The notes beneath the pieces are model-generated. The model had not been told where the DNA came from. It worked only from the letters and a program-made list of their open reading frames with translations, and did not search any database. Shown here in pieces: positions 53,876 to 62,008 of a DNA stretch of 64,000 nucleotides (its first letter is position 1; the number at the start of each line of letters is the position of its first letter). The stretch spans positions 2,170,001 through 2,234,000 of the forward strand of contig NZ_VFME01000001.1 of NCBI RefSeq assembly GCF_006714895.1, given 5' to 3'. Source of the DNA: Gramella sp. Hel_I_59. Its GTDB lineage: Bacteria > Bacteroidota > Bacteroidia > Flavobacteriales > Flavobacteriaceae. A program made the position numbers and the translations under genes.

Positions 53876-53965
53876 TAAGAAAATAATTAACTTGCCCAAC
53901 GAACCAATACTAAGCCGACAAATCCGCGTTCCTTACTCCGCCAACTGGCGATAACCGGGACCGTT
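53841..53965 (+). repeat. attC-like site 30 (type B)
   Basis: Closes cassette 30 and overlaps the end of its gene by 35 bases. The end TTAACGCTTTACAAC pairs with the start GTTGTAAAGCATTAA with the A11-C mismatch only. Confidence 0.92.
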
Positions 53966-53978
53966 GCCCACAATTTAT

Positions 53979-54782
53979 ATGGAAGAATCAGAAATCATTT
54001 ATAAATACAAAGATTTTAAGGAAGAATACAGTAAAAAAATATTACTTGAAAATGAGCTATTCCTATCAAGTTTAATAAGTTTTAATGATCCATTTGACTG
54101 CAAGATTCCACCTTGTCTAGAACTTTTAGAAACAAAAGAAAGAGCATTTGAATATGCAGAAAGAATATTATCTAATCAAAAACTAAAAATTTTATTGGAT
54201 GGACAAGATTTCGAAAAAGTTTCGGAAAACTACAAAAACTCTATGTGGAAAAATCCTGAAATTATTCAAAAAAATATAAGTGAAGTTAGTATTGATACAC
54301 AAAGTAAAATTTTAGGAATACTCTGTTTGACTAAAAAATGGAATGATATATTAATGTGGAGTCATTATGGACAAAATCATCAAGGAATTTGTTATGGTTT
54401 TGATTTTAAATCCATAACTAATTCAAAAAACTTTCACTACGGTGGTTCTGTTAAATACACAAATACATATCCTTTGATAGATCCGATAGATGCAATTCTA
54501 CCAGAAACATATAAACTTCAAACCCATTATAAAGCTAAAAAATGGAAATATGAAAAAGAGTATAGATTAGTAAAAATATATGATCAGGATATAGAACCTT
54601 TTTCGGAACAGAGAAAATTCAAAATTCCTGATTCCTTTTTTAAGGAGATAATAATTGGTGCAGAATTCCCTAATAATGAAATCCAAAAAATAATTGATAT
54701 TGCTAAAGCAAAAAAAATTGCGCTCTTTAAGGCTAAAAAAGCAGATTGGAAATTTGAATTGAAAAGAGAAAGAATCATTTAA
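53979..54782 (+). CDS. Cassette 31: DUF2971 family protein
   Basis: A 267-residue soluble protein. FLSSLISFNDPFDCKI and ILCLTKKWNDILMWSHYGQNHQGICYGFDF are the characteristic DUF2971 motifs. DUF2971 proteins are often found in defence islands and mobile elements; their chemistry is unknown. A second member is in cassette 34. ATG 53979 is chosen over a TTG in the crossover at 53964. Confidence 0.85.
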   Translation: MEESEIIYKYKDFKEEYSKKILLENELFLSSLISFNDPFDCKIPPCLELLETKERAFEYAERILSNQKLKILLDGQDFEKVSENYKNSMWKNPEIIQKNISEVSIDTQSKILGILCLTKKWNDILMWSHYGQNHQGICYGFDFKSITNSKNFHYGGSVKYTNTYPLIDPIDAILPETYKLQTHYKAKKWKYEKEYRLVKIYDQDIEPFSEQRKFKIPDSFFKEIIIGAEFPNNEIQKIIDIAKAKKIALFKAKKADWKFELKRERII

Positions 54783-54794
54783 TAAACTGTGGGC

Positions 54795-54919
54795 AACAAC
54801 GGTTAATCGCCAATAAGCGGCACCGATAGTAAGAAGATAATTGACTTGACCAAAATACCAAAACTAAGCCGACTAATCCGCGTCCCTTACTCCGCCAACT
54901 GGCGATAACCGGGACCGTT
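54795..54919 (+). repeat. attC-like site 31 (type B)
   Basis: Closes cassette 31. The end ATAAACTGTGGGCAAC pairs with the start GTTGCCCACAATTTAT with the A11-C mismatch only. The right arm ends GGGACCGTT. Confidence 0.92.
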
Positions 54920-54947
54920 AGCAATAATTATTTAACCGAGAAACTGC

Positions 54948-55661
54948 TTGAGAATATTTATAATCTTAATTCTAATTTGTGTTCAAAGTCTAACAGCTCA
55001 GGAAATCAGAGGTATCGTTTACGAATCAGATGAAAGAGTATCGGATTTTGAAATTGTAAATATGAATAGCGGAATTTCTTCTACTACGAATCAAGAAGGA
55101 TATTTTTCTATATCAAGTGACTTAGGAGACACTTTAGTATTTAAATCGATTCAATTTGAACAACAAATACTGATAGTTGATGAAAATCATTTACAAACAA
55201 CTTTAGTAATTGAACTTAAGAAGATAGTTAACTTATTAGATGAAGTAAATATTAGTTCGTCTTCAGAGGAATTTAATGTGAAAACGGCAAATAGAGAATT
55301 AAAAAAAACAATTCAAACGGATCTAGAAAAGAATTGGTTTATATACTATCCACCAAATCCTAAAGGAAATCTATTAGCTAGTATTATACCAGGTAACAAG
55401 AAGTCAGTTCCTAAAAAATCTGAGATACGAATTATTCGCTTAAATGATTATGTAGAATTATTTGCGTCGGACGATACTTTAAATTGTGAGTATTTAAAAA
55501 ATTCTTTTGGGATTCCCGAAAACGGATGTAATATATTTTTGGATTATTTAGAATCTAAATCATTAAATTATGAGTTATTAGGCCCAACAAGGCGTCTAGA
55601 TTTGATACAAAAGATTTATGAAGCAAGCCAAGAATATATAGTTATACTAGAAAGTAAGTAA
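54948..55661 (+). CDS. Cassette 32: secreted CarboxypepD_reg-like protein with TTG start
   Basis: A 237-residue protein with a signal peptide (FIILILICVQSLTAQ). Residues 19-100 are a carboxypeptidase-regulatory-like beta sandwich: IRGIVYESDERVSDFEIVNMNSGISSTTNQEGYFSI, the domain used at the N-terminus of SusC/TonB receptors. No ATG precedes the signal sequence, so TTG 54948 is the start. The rest is unknown. Confidence 0.78.
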   Translation: MRIFIILILICVQSLTAQEIRGIVYESDERVSDFEIVNMNSGISSTTNQEGYFSISSDLGDTLVFKSIQFEQQILIVDENHLQTTLVIELKKIVNLLDEVNISSSSEEFNVKTANRELKKTIQTDLEKNWFIYYPPNPKGNLLASIIPGNKKSVPKKSEIRIIRLNDYVELFASDDTLNCEYLKNSFGIPENGCNIFLDYLESKSLNYELLGPTRRLDLIQKIYEASQEYIVILESK

Positions 55662-55678
55662 CGCAAATAACTATTGCT

Positions 55679-55803
55679 AACATCGGTTCATCGCCAATAA
55701 GCGGCACCGTTAGAAAGAAAATAATTATCTTGACCAACAAACCAACACTAAGCCGACAAATCCGCGTGCCTTACTCCGCCAACTGGCGATAACCGAGACC
55801 GTT
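55679..55803 (+). repeat. attC-like site 32 (A/B hybrid)
   Basis: Closes cassette 32. It opens like type A (AACATCGGTTCATCG), but the rest is type B (CCAATAAGCGGC and GACCAACAAACC). The end AAATAACTATTGCTAAC pairs with the start GTTAGCAATAATTATTT with the A11-C mismatch only. Confidence 0.92.
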
Positions 55804-55816
55804 GCCAAGCATTTTG

Positions 55817-56488
55817 ATGAGAAAAATCCTATACATATTAATGCCTATTCTGACTTTTAGTAGTTGTGAATCATACCTAGAGCAAAAAGAACCTGAAATT
55901 CAAAAAGTTTATTCTGACCATTTTACAGAATTAAGAAATGAAGAAAATTTCAAAATTATAAATATCGATTCTTTTCAGAATTTTAAGGAATTGACTTCAA
56001 AAATGGGGGAATGCACATGTCAAGATTTAATGTCCGGACTAAGTTTTACAGTTAATGATAAAAAGTTCTTTTTGACCGGATTCTCGGAGTGCCCAACATT
56101 TAATGGAGTTGCGTGTTATTTTAGAAGAAACACCATAATGATAAAAAATGATTCAATTGTTACAGATCTATTTAATAAAAAGAAAGTCCCAATTGAAGAA
56201 TTAGGAACCGAATTGAATGATATCATTTCTAAACCACATAATTTTAAATATAATAAACAGGTTTTAAAACCTGCATTAATTCATCTGTATATTGATGAAA
56301 ATCAAAATATAAATCAGACCAAAAAAGTTTTAAAAGAAATTATAGAAAATTTTCAAAAAATAAATTCGAATCAAAAGTCTAACTTTTTCGAATACAATAT
56401 ACTATTTGAAGATTTTGATAGAACGAATTTTCCGCCTCCACCACCACCTCCTCCTTTACCAGTAGAAAGTTCAATAAAAAATCAGTAA
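55817..56488 (+). CDS. Cassette 33: lipoprotein with polyproline tail
   Basis: A 223-residue lipoprotein (LMPILTFSSCESY). A Cys-containing domain (MGECTCQDLMSG, FSECPTFNGVACYF) is followed by a helical region and a C-terminal run of eight prolines near residues 205-212. The function is unknown. Runs of proline also occur in cassettes 2 and 25. Confidence 0.7.
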   Translation: MRKILYILMPILTFSSCESYLEQKEPEIQKVYSDHFTELRNEENFKIINIDSFQNFKELTSKMGECTCQDLMSGLSFTVNDKKFFLTGFSECPTFNGVACYFRRNTIMIKNDSIVTDLFNKKKVPIEELGTELNDIISKPHNFKYNKQVLKPALIHLYIDENQNINQTKKVLKEIIENFQKINSNQKSNFFEYNILFEDFDRTNFPPPPPPPPLPVESSIKNQ

Positions 56489-56502
56489 ACAAAACGCTAG
56501 GC

Positions 56503-56627
56503 AACAACGGTTAATCGCCAATAAGCGGCAGCGTTAGTATGAAAATAATTAACTTGACCAACGAACCAATACTAAGCCGACAAATCCGCGTACCTTACTC
56601 CGCCAACTGGCGATAACCGGGACCGTT
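56503..56627 (+). repeat. attC-like site 33 (type B)
   Basis: Closes cassette 33. The end CAAAACGCTAGGCAAC pairs with the start GTTGCCAAGCATTTTG with two mismatches including A11-C. Confidence 0.92.
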
Positions 56628-56651
56628 AGCTTTAATTTTTAAGATTGAAAT

Positions 56652-57338
56652 ATGGATGAAAATCTAATAATTTGGAGATATATAAGCTTAGATAAATTCA
56701 TTGATTTATTATTAAATAAAAAAATAGTTTTCACTCCACTTTCTTCAATGTCGGACCAAAATGAGGTTAGATGGATATTAGATACAATAGAGGATGAAAA
56801 TGAGCAACATCGAGCCGGTGCAGAAAAATTCGTAGAGTTACATCTTAAAAATAATTTCATTAGTTCTTGGACAAAAAATCCAAATGAGAAAATTTCGTTA
56901 TGGCGACATTATCTAGGTAAAGATGGCATCGGAGTCGCAATAAAATCAAAGATTGGTAATCTTTATCAATATATAGATTGGAATGAATCTACTTTTTCAA
57001 TTCAAGAAGTTATATATAAGAAACAGATTGGATTTAATGATATTGAAACTGGTAGACTTTTGCACACTAAGAGTATAGCTTACGAAGATGAAGAAGAATT
57101 AAGAGTTTTTTCAAATTTTGTAGCGATGACATTTGATGATGATTTGAAAAAACCAGTCTTTCATAATCCCCCTGAAATCATATCAAAAAAAGTTGATCTA
57201 AAGAATTTCGTAGAAGGAATAATGATATCACCGTTTTGTCAAAATTGGCAAATAGAAATGATTAAACAACTCATTTCGAAATTGGAACCAGATTTATTAG
57301 CGGTTATACAAAAATCAATGATTAGGGAAAAAAACTAA
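56652..57338 (+). CDS. Cassette 34: DUF2971-like protein
   Basis: A 228-residue soluble protein: IIWRYISLDKFIDLLLNKKIVFTPLSSMSDQNEVRW, then FISSWTKNPNEKISLWRHYLGKDGIGVAIKS. This is the DUF2971 arrangement (Y-l-F-s-f-DpfE, W-nE-lWr-Y--G-Gvai). It is more distant than the cassette 31 member. The function is unknown; defence-linked by family. Confidence 0.75.
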   Translation: MDENLIIWRYISLDKFIDLLLNKKIVFTPLSSMSDQNEVRWILDTIEDENEQHRAGAEKFVELHLKNNFISSWTKNPNEKISLWRHYLGKDGIGVAIKSKIGNLYQYIDWNESTFSIQEVIYKKQIGFNDIETGRLLHTKSIAYEDEEELRVFSNFVAMTFDDDLKKPVFHNPPEIISKKVDLKNFVEGIMISPFCQNWQIEMIKQLISKLEPDLLAVIQKSMIREKN

Positions 57339-57342
57339 AGCT

Positions 57343-57467
57343 AACAACGGTTAATCGCCAATAAGCGGCAGCATTAATAGGAGAATAATTATCTTGACCA
57401 ACAAACCAATACTAAGCCGACAAATCCGCGTCCCCTAATCCGCCAACTGGCGATAACCGGGACCGTT
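57343..57467 (+). repeat. attC-like site 34 (type B)
   Basis: Closes cassette 34. The end AAAAACTAAAGCTAAC is the complement of the start GTTAGCTTTAATTTTT with the A11-C mismatch only. The gene's stop codon is 2 bases before the site's paired end. Confidence 0.92.
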
Positions 57468-57494
57468 ATATGGCATTTTTTATATGATGATTCG

Positions 57495-57935
57495 ATGAAA
57501 AAAGTAATTATAATTCTGACTTTAATATTTTCTAATTCTTCATTTGCTCAAGAAAATGGACAAGAAGAAATTGTTTTTTCAAGAATTGGAAATTTAACTG
57601 ACGAACAAATTAATTCGAGCGGTCCAGCAAAATTATTATTTGCTAAAAAGTCAGAAATAAGAAACTTAGCAAAACAGGATTTAGAAAATGGAAATCCATT
57701 TTTGCTTCTACAAGGAGGAATTGCACCAGTAATAATAGCTACTGATCCACAATTTGAGGATAAGTATAAAATATATTTTTACGAATATGGTTGTACAGGT
57801 CCTGATCAAAGTTTAATAGAAGATTACAACAAAATAATATTCAGTTATTTGACAGACCAGTATGGCAAAAAATGGATTAAAGAAGTTAGAGATGATGTTG
57901 TAGGATTAAATGAGTGGAAAAAATTAAAGAGATAA
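57495..57935 (+). CDS. Cassette 35a: secreted protein of unknown function
   Basis: A 146-residue protein with a signal peptide (MKKVIIILTLIFSNSSFA, cut before QENGQ). The mature part has LLLQGGIAPVIIATDPQFEDKYKIYFYEYGCTGPD. No family is assigned with confidence. A small membrane protein gene follows 6 bp downstream in the same cassette. Confidence 0.7.
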   Translation: MKKVIIILTLIFSNSSFAQENGQEEIVFSRIGNLTDEQINSSGPAKLLFAKKSEIRNLAKQDLENGNPFLLLQGGIAPVIIATDPQFEDKYKIYFYEYGCTGPDQSLIEDYNKIIFSYLTDQYGKKWIKEVRDDVVGLNEWKKLKR

Positions 57936-57941
57936 ATTGTA

Positions 57942-58178
57942 ATGAAGAGGTTTAAAATTATTGGATTATACTTACTAAGCTTAATCTGTATTTTCACATT
58001 TTTCATCCTTCATAATTCAAAATATTTATCTTCTTTAATTGAAAAAGCTAAAGATTTCAGAACGAACGGATTTTTTATCTTTTTAGTTTCAGGTTTAATA
58101 GAATATGGATTACTCCTGACAGGAATATTTATAATTATAGTTTTGACATATTTTCTCGTTAAAAAAAACGCCACATAA
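57942..58178 (+). CDS. Cassette 35b: small membrane protein
   Basis: A 78-residue protein with two membrane helices (LYLLSLICIFTFFILH and FLVSGLIEYGLLLTGIFIIIVLTYFLV). Its stop codon TAA overlaps the AAC that opens site 35. The function is unknown. Confidence 0.6.
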   Translation: MKRFKIIGLYLLSLICIFTFFILHNSKYLSSLIEKAKDFRTNGFFIFLVSGLIEYGLLLTGIFIIIVLTYFLVKKNAT

Positions 58179-58301
58179 CAACGGTTAATCGCCAATAGAC
58201 GGCAGCTTTAGTAAGAAAATAATTATCTTGACCAACAAACCAAAACTAAGCCGACAAATCCGCGTCTCTTACTCCGCCAACTGGCGATAACCGGGACCGT
58301 T
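58177..58301 (+). repeat. attC-like site 35 (type B)
   Basis: Closes cassette 35. The end AAAAAACGCCACATAAC pairs with the start GTTATATGGCATTTTTT with two mismatches including A11-C. Confidence 0.9.
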
Positions 58302-58316
58302 ATATAAAATTGCACA

Positions 58317-58348
58317 TTGAAGATTTTATCTTTTAATCTTTATATTTG
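58317..58348 (+). promoter_or_regulatory. Candidate promoter inside cassette 36
   Basis: TTG at 58317-58319 and TATATTTG at 58341-58348 are 21 bases apart, which fits the Bacteroidota pattern TTTG / TAnnTTTG. It lies before the gene at 58371, suggesting that this cassette carries its own promoter. Confidence 0.42.
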
Positions 58349-58370
58349 AAAAATTCTGATAATTTAAAAT

Positions 58371-58898
58371 ATGAAACTAAACACATTGTATATAAAGTAT
58401 TTCATTGTAGTTGCTTTAACTTATTCAGTTCTTATGATTGGATTAGACTTAGTAACTGGTCGAGAAATAATTTTCTACGATATAGTTATAAGAATATTAA
58501 TATTTGGAGTTGGTATGACATTACCTTTAGTTTCCTTTCATAAATATCAAGTCAATAATACTGCTAAAGAATTTGGATTGAAAAATCCAGATTATGAAGT
58601 AAGCCAAAAAAAAGTATTCTTTTCAGATAAAACTCCAGAACAGATTTATAATACTATAGAAAGAAGATCTCAATTCCGTAAAGTCAATTTTCATGAATCG
58701 AATCAAATTATTAAAATAAAAACTGGTTTTACAGGAAAATCCTGGGGAGATGTCATTACCATTAAGTCCCAAAAAGAAAAAGAGAATTACAAATATCAAG
58801 TCGAAAGCAAACCGATCTTTCCACTGACTGTAATTGATTTTGGACAAAATCTTGAAAACGTACTTAAGATAGAACGTTACTCGAAGATTGCTATATGA
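58371..58898 (+). CDS. Cassette 36: membrane protein of unknown function
   Basis: A 175-residue protein with two N-terminal helices (IKYFIVVALTYSVLMIGLDLV and FYDIVIRILIFGVGMTLPLVSF) and a soluble C-terminal domain of mixed beta structure (NYKYQVESKPIFPLTVIDFGQNLENVLKIERY). The family is unknown. The cassette ends match those of cassette 21, but the genes do not. Confidence 0.65.
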   Translation: MKLNTLYIKYFIVVALTYSVLMIGLDLVTGREIIFYDIVIRILIFGVGMTLPLVSFHKYQVNNTAKEFGLKNPDYEVSQKKVFFSDKTPEQIYNTIERRSQFRKVNFHESNQIIKIKTGFTGKSWGDVITIKSQKEKENYKYQVESKPIFPLTVIDFGQNLENVLKIERYSKIAI

Positions 58899-58975
58899 AG
58901 ATAATTTGAATATAGATCAGGGTCTAATTGTCAAAATTATTTCAAATCAGGATTTCGTAATGTGCAACTTTAAAT

Positions 58976-59100
58976 AACAACGGTTCATCGCCAATAAGCG
59001 GCACCGTTAGTAAGAAAATAATTAGCTTGACCAACAAACCATTACTAAGCCGACAAATCCGCGTTCCTTACTCCGCCAACTGGCGATAACCGAGACCGTT
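58976..59100 (+). repeat. attC-like site 36 (type B)
   Basis: Closes cassette 36. The end AATGTGCAACTTTAAATAAC pairs with the start GTTATATAAAATTGCACATT over 20 bases with two mismatches including A11-C. Confidence 0.93.
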
Positions 59101-59478
59101 ATACACAAGTGCTCCGCAACGATTTTAGCTACTAAAAACAATAAGAATCCAATCTGAAAAATTCGAATTTTAAAAGCTTCAATTGATAATTGTCAACTAA
59201 GAATCTTTCGTTTATCGTAAACTTAGAAAATCCTTGTTCAACCGAAAATTCTAAAAAATCGTTCAGGAAAGATTTAATAAGTAAAAAAGCTTTTGGTAGC
59301 TGCTCAAAAACAAATTAGCTACTAAGAACTTCCTCAAAAAGAAGCTTAGCACCAAGAAACGGACGCTTACTCGGACGCAATAATTGTAACCAAATGAGCA
59401 AGATTTTTTATAAAAGTCAGAGTATTCCCGACAGTGGTCTATCTGAGGTTCTCACTCTGCTCTGTCGCACCAGTGTAT
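59098..59478 (+). other. Cassette 37: non-coding cassette, near-copy of cassette 8
   Basis: It has the same length and ends as 28901-29284 and about 30 substitutions, no gaps by eye. Changes are spread out and do not follow a codon pattern. The first 55 bases differ at one position only, and so does the block from TTTGGTAGCTGC to ACTAAGAAC. No usable frame on either strand. It is closed by a type C site, like its twin. Confidence 0.75.
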
Positions 59479-59603
59479 AACAACGAATATTCGCAATTGT
59501 GGCCATTTGAAATAAAATAGTATTTTTAGAATCCAACAAACAAAAACCTAAGCCGACAAATCCGTAGACGTACAACCACAACTGACGATTATTCGAAACC
59601 GTT
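59479..59603 (+). repeat. attC-like site 37 (type C)
   Basis: Closes non-coding cassette 37. The end GTGTATAAC pairs with the start GTTATACAC; A11 faces C. Confidence 0.92.
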
Positions 59604-59635
59604 GTGCAAAATTTTAATGAAAAGCCGAACTAATA

Positions 59636-60931
59636 ATGAGATATTTATTAATTGTATTTTTACTTCTAACAATTACAAGAAGTTATTCTCAAAACAAAAA
59701 AACAGTTAATTGGATAAACAACAATTTGATAAAAATTGAAGATTCAAATCCGGATTCTTCTCCAGAAAATTTCATTGATAATATTCCTAACAAATTTGAA
59801 AACGCGAAAATATTCGGATTTGGAGAAGCAACTCATCACGGTAAGGAATTTTTTAATATAAAGGCAAAATTCTTTAAATACTTAGTCGTCAATAAAAATG
59901 TAAGGGCTTTTTTGATGGAAGAATCTTATCCAGCAGAGTCGGGAATTAATGAGTGGATAAGTGGAGGAAAAGGAGATATAAATTCTATCGCAGAAAATTT
60001 CAGCATTCTCCCATGGCGGACACAAGAAGTTGCGAATCTTCTAAAATGGATGAGAAGTTATAATTTGAATAAACCTAGAGAAGAACAAATTCGTTTTTAT
60101 GGTATTGATATTCAAAATGTTCAAGGCATTAATATTAAAATCCGTGAGTTTGCAAAAGCGCAAAATATTTTAATTGATGAAAATTTACTTTCGGTATTAG
60201 ATAAATGTGTAAATAAAAAAGTTAACTACAACGCTACATCCGATTGGGCGGATAAACATAACCCAGAACTTCAAAAAATTAAAAATATAATTCTAGATTC
60301 TCAGATAAAATCTTCAAGTAATTCACATCAAGAAACTAGGGATGTTCTTAGATCTTTAGACTATTTAATGGACTACACCTATTATGTTCAAAATAATGGT
60401 AGTAATGTTCGAGATTTGAAAATGTTTGAAAATGCTGAACATATTATTGATAGCCTTACTAAAAACGGGAAAGCTTTCATTTGGGCACATAATGAACATA
60501 TAAACAATCTTGAAAGAATTTCATACGGAAGCGGTTGGACTAGTCTAGGAGCACATTTAAATGAACGGTATCAAAATGATTACTACAGCGTAGGATTCGA
60601 TTTCGGAGTAGGCAATTTGTTAGGATATGTAGCAGAAAAAAACAAACCACATCATTGGGAAATTTTTACCGTCGATAAACCTTTCAAAAGAACATATTCA
60701 AAAACGCTATTTGAAGCGAATGCGAATATCTTTTTTCTAGATATAAATAAACTTTCGCAAGACGATGAAATTGATTTCTTTAATAAAAAAGAGAAACAAT
60801 TAATTTTAGGAGGGCCAGGATATAATCCTAAAGATTTTCATTTAATACCGAAAAAGATTTCAGAAATGTATGATGGATTAATTTTTGTAAAAAAGATTTC
60901 TGTGCCAGATTATAATCTAGAGAATCTATAA
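59636..60931 (+). CDS. Cassette 38: erythromycin esterase family protein
   Basis: A 431-residue protein with a signal peptide (LLLTITRSYSQ). It carries the erythromycin esterase-like signature: GFGEATHHGKEFFNIKAKFFKYL (Glu64, His67, His68), FLMEESYPAESGINEWI, RFYGIDIQNVQG and FIWAHNEHINN. Family members EreA/EreB hydrolyse the macrolide lactone, but most members have other, unknown substrates. Its cassette location recalls ere genes in clinical integrons. Substrate inferred only. Confidence 0.87.
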   Translation: MRYLLIVFLLLTITRSYSQNKKTVNWINNNLIKIEDSNPDSSPENFIDNIPNKFENAKIFGFGEATHHGKEFFNIKAKFFKYLVVNKNVRAFLMEESYPAESGINEWISGGKGDINSIAENFSILPWRTQEVANLLKWMRSYNLNKPREEQIRFYGIDIQNVQGINIKIREFAKAQNILIDENLLSVLDKCVNKKVNYNATSDWADKHNPELQKIKNIILDSQIKSSSNSHQETRDVLRSLDYLMDYTYYVQNNGSNVRDLKMFENAEHIIDSLTKNGKAFIWAHNEHINNLERISYGSGWTSLGAHLNERYQNDYYSVGFDFGVGNLLGYVAEKNKPHHWEIFTVDKPFKRTYSKTLFEANANIFFLDINKLSQDDEIDFFNKKEKQLILGGPGYNPKDFHLIPKKISEMYDGLIFVKKISVPDYNLENL

Positions 60932-60941
60932 AACTTTGCAC

Positions 60942-61066
60942 AACATCGGTTAATCGCAAATAACGGGTATTACCGAAAAAGTATAATTTTAGAAACCAAG
61001 AAAGAATAAAACTAAGCCGACAAGTCCGCGTCCCTACTCCCGCAACTTGCGATAACCGTAACAGTT
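60942..61066 (+). repeat. attC-like site 38 (type A)
   Basis: Closes cassette 38. The end TAAAACTTTGCACAAC pairs with the start GTTGTGCAAAATTTTA with the A11-C mismatch only. The right arm ends ACAGTT. Confidence 0.92.
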
Positions 61067-61083
61067 GGCTGTAATTATTTAGA

Positions 61084-61911
61084 GTGAGTGTAACTAAAGC
61101 ATTTTTTCTGACTTTGCTATTAATGATAGCATATTTACTGGTTCAACTGGGAGTAATTGCATTATTCGAATTATATGATCAACCAATAACTTTATCTAAT
61201 TTACATCTCAAAGGACTGAGTAAAACTGTAGCTCCAATTCTAAGCTACCTAGTTCTATTTAAAATTTTTTGGAAAGTGAAGATTTCGAATAAAGATGAGT
61301 TAAGAAGTGATTTTAGTTTTAAAATTCTGACTTTTATTATAATTATTTCGATAGGATTAGAATTAATAAATCAACCCTTATACGATATCAGTAAAATGGT
61401 TGAATTTTATAAAACGGGTATACCAGCTATTCAAAATTTTCATTACTCACAAAATTCAATTGACTTAGTTTACCAATTCGCAGCAATCTTAATAGTATCT
61501 CCAATTTTAGAAGAATTGTTCTTTAGAAAGTTTTTGTTATCAAAACTCTTAATCAAATACAACATCTCTATATCTGTTATAATATCAAGTTTGTGTTTTT
61601 CATTAATCCACATTGAAACTCCTAATAATTTGATTCCCTCTTTAATTTTTGGAATTCTGAGTAGCATAATATTTCTAAATACTGGTAAAATCATCTATTC
61701 AATAGTTTTCCATGCTTTAAGGAATAGCTTTTACTTTATAATTCTATTGAATGCAGAGATTTATGATAGTTGGATCTACGGTTTTAATTTTAATTATGTC
61801 TACTGGAGTTTAGTGCTAATTGGTTTAGTATTAGTATTTGTGGGTATGAAGAAAATAACTTCAGCCAACATCGGTTCATCGCAAATAACGGGTATTGAAG
61901 AAAAAGTGTAA
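61084..61911 (+). CDS. Cassette 39: CPBP-family intramembrane protease with GTG start
   Basis: A 275-residue membrane protein with about seven hydrophobic segments. CPBP (CAAX protease / bacteriocin-processing) motifs are present: PILEELFFRKFLL (Glu143, Glu144, Arg148), CFSLIHIETP (His176) and FHALRNSF. The family cleaves or processes membrane peptides and includes bacteriocin immunity proteins. GTG 61084 is the only sensible start. The last 15 codons or so are encoded by the left half of site 39. Confidence 0.85.
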   Translation: MSVTKAFFLTLLLMIAYLLVQLGVIALFELYDQPITLSNLHLKGLSKTVAPILSYLVLFKIFWKVKISNKDELRSDFSFKILTFIIIISIGLELINQPLYDISKMVEFYKTGIPAIQNFHYSQNSIDLVYQFAAILIVSPILEELFFRKFLLSKLLIKYNISISVIISSLCFSLIHIETPNNLIPSLIFGILSSIIFLNTGKIIYSIVFHALRNSFYFIILLNAEIYDSWIYGFNFNYVYWSLVLIGLVLVFVGMKKITSANIGSSQITGIEEKV

Positions 61912-61991
61912 TTTTAGAAACCAGGAAAGAAAAAGGTTAATCCGACAAGTCCGCGTCCCTATTCCCGCAACTTGCGATAACCGTAACCGTT
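61867..61991 (+). repeat. attC-like site 39 (type A)
   Basis: Closes cassette 39 and overlaps the end of its gene by 45 bases. The end AAATAACTTCAGCCAAC pairs with the start GTTGGCTGTAATTATTT with two mismatches including A11-C. Confidence 0.9.
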
Positions 61992-62008
61992 GGCAATCAT
62001 TTGTAGAG

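Noticed and set aside
58346-58543. 65-codon frame overlapping the start of the cassette 36 gene
   Set aside because: It is out of frame with the better-supported membrane protein at 58371 and has no recognisable feature.
61895-62008. Upstream extension of the cassette 40 frame through site 39
   Set aside because: It is translated from the recombination site; the lipoprotein signal starts at 62009.
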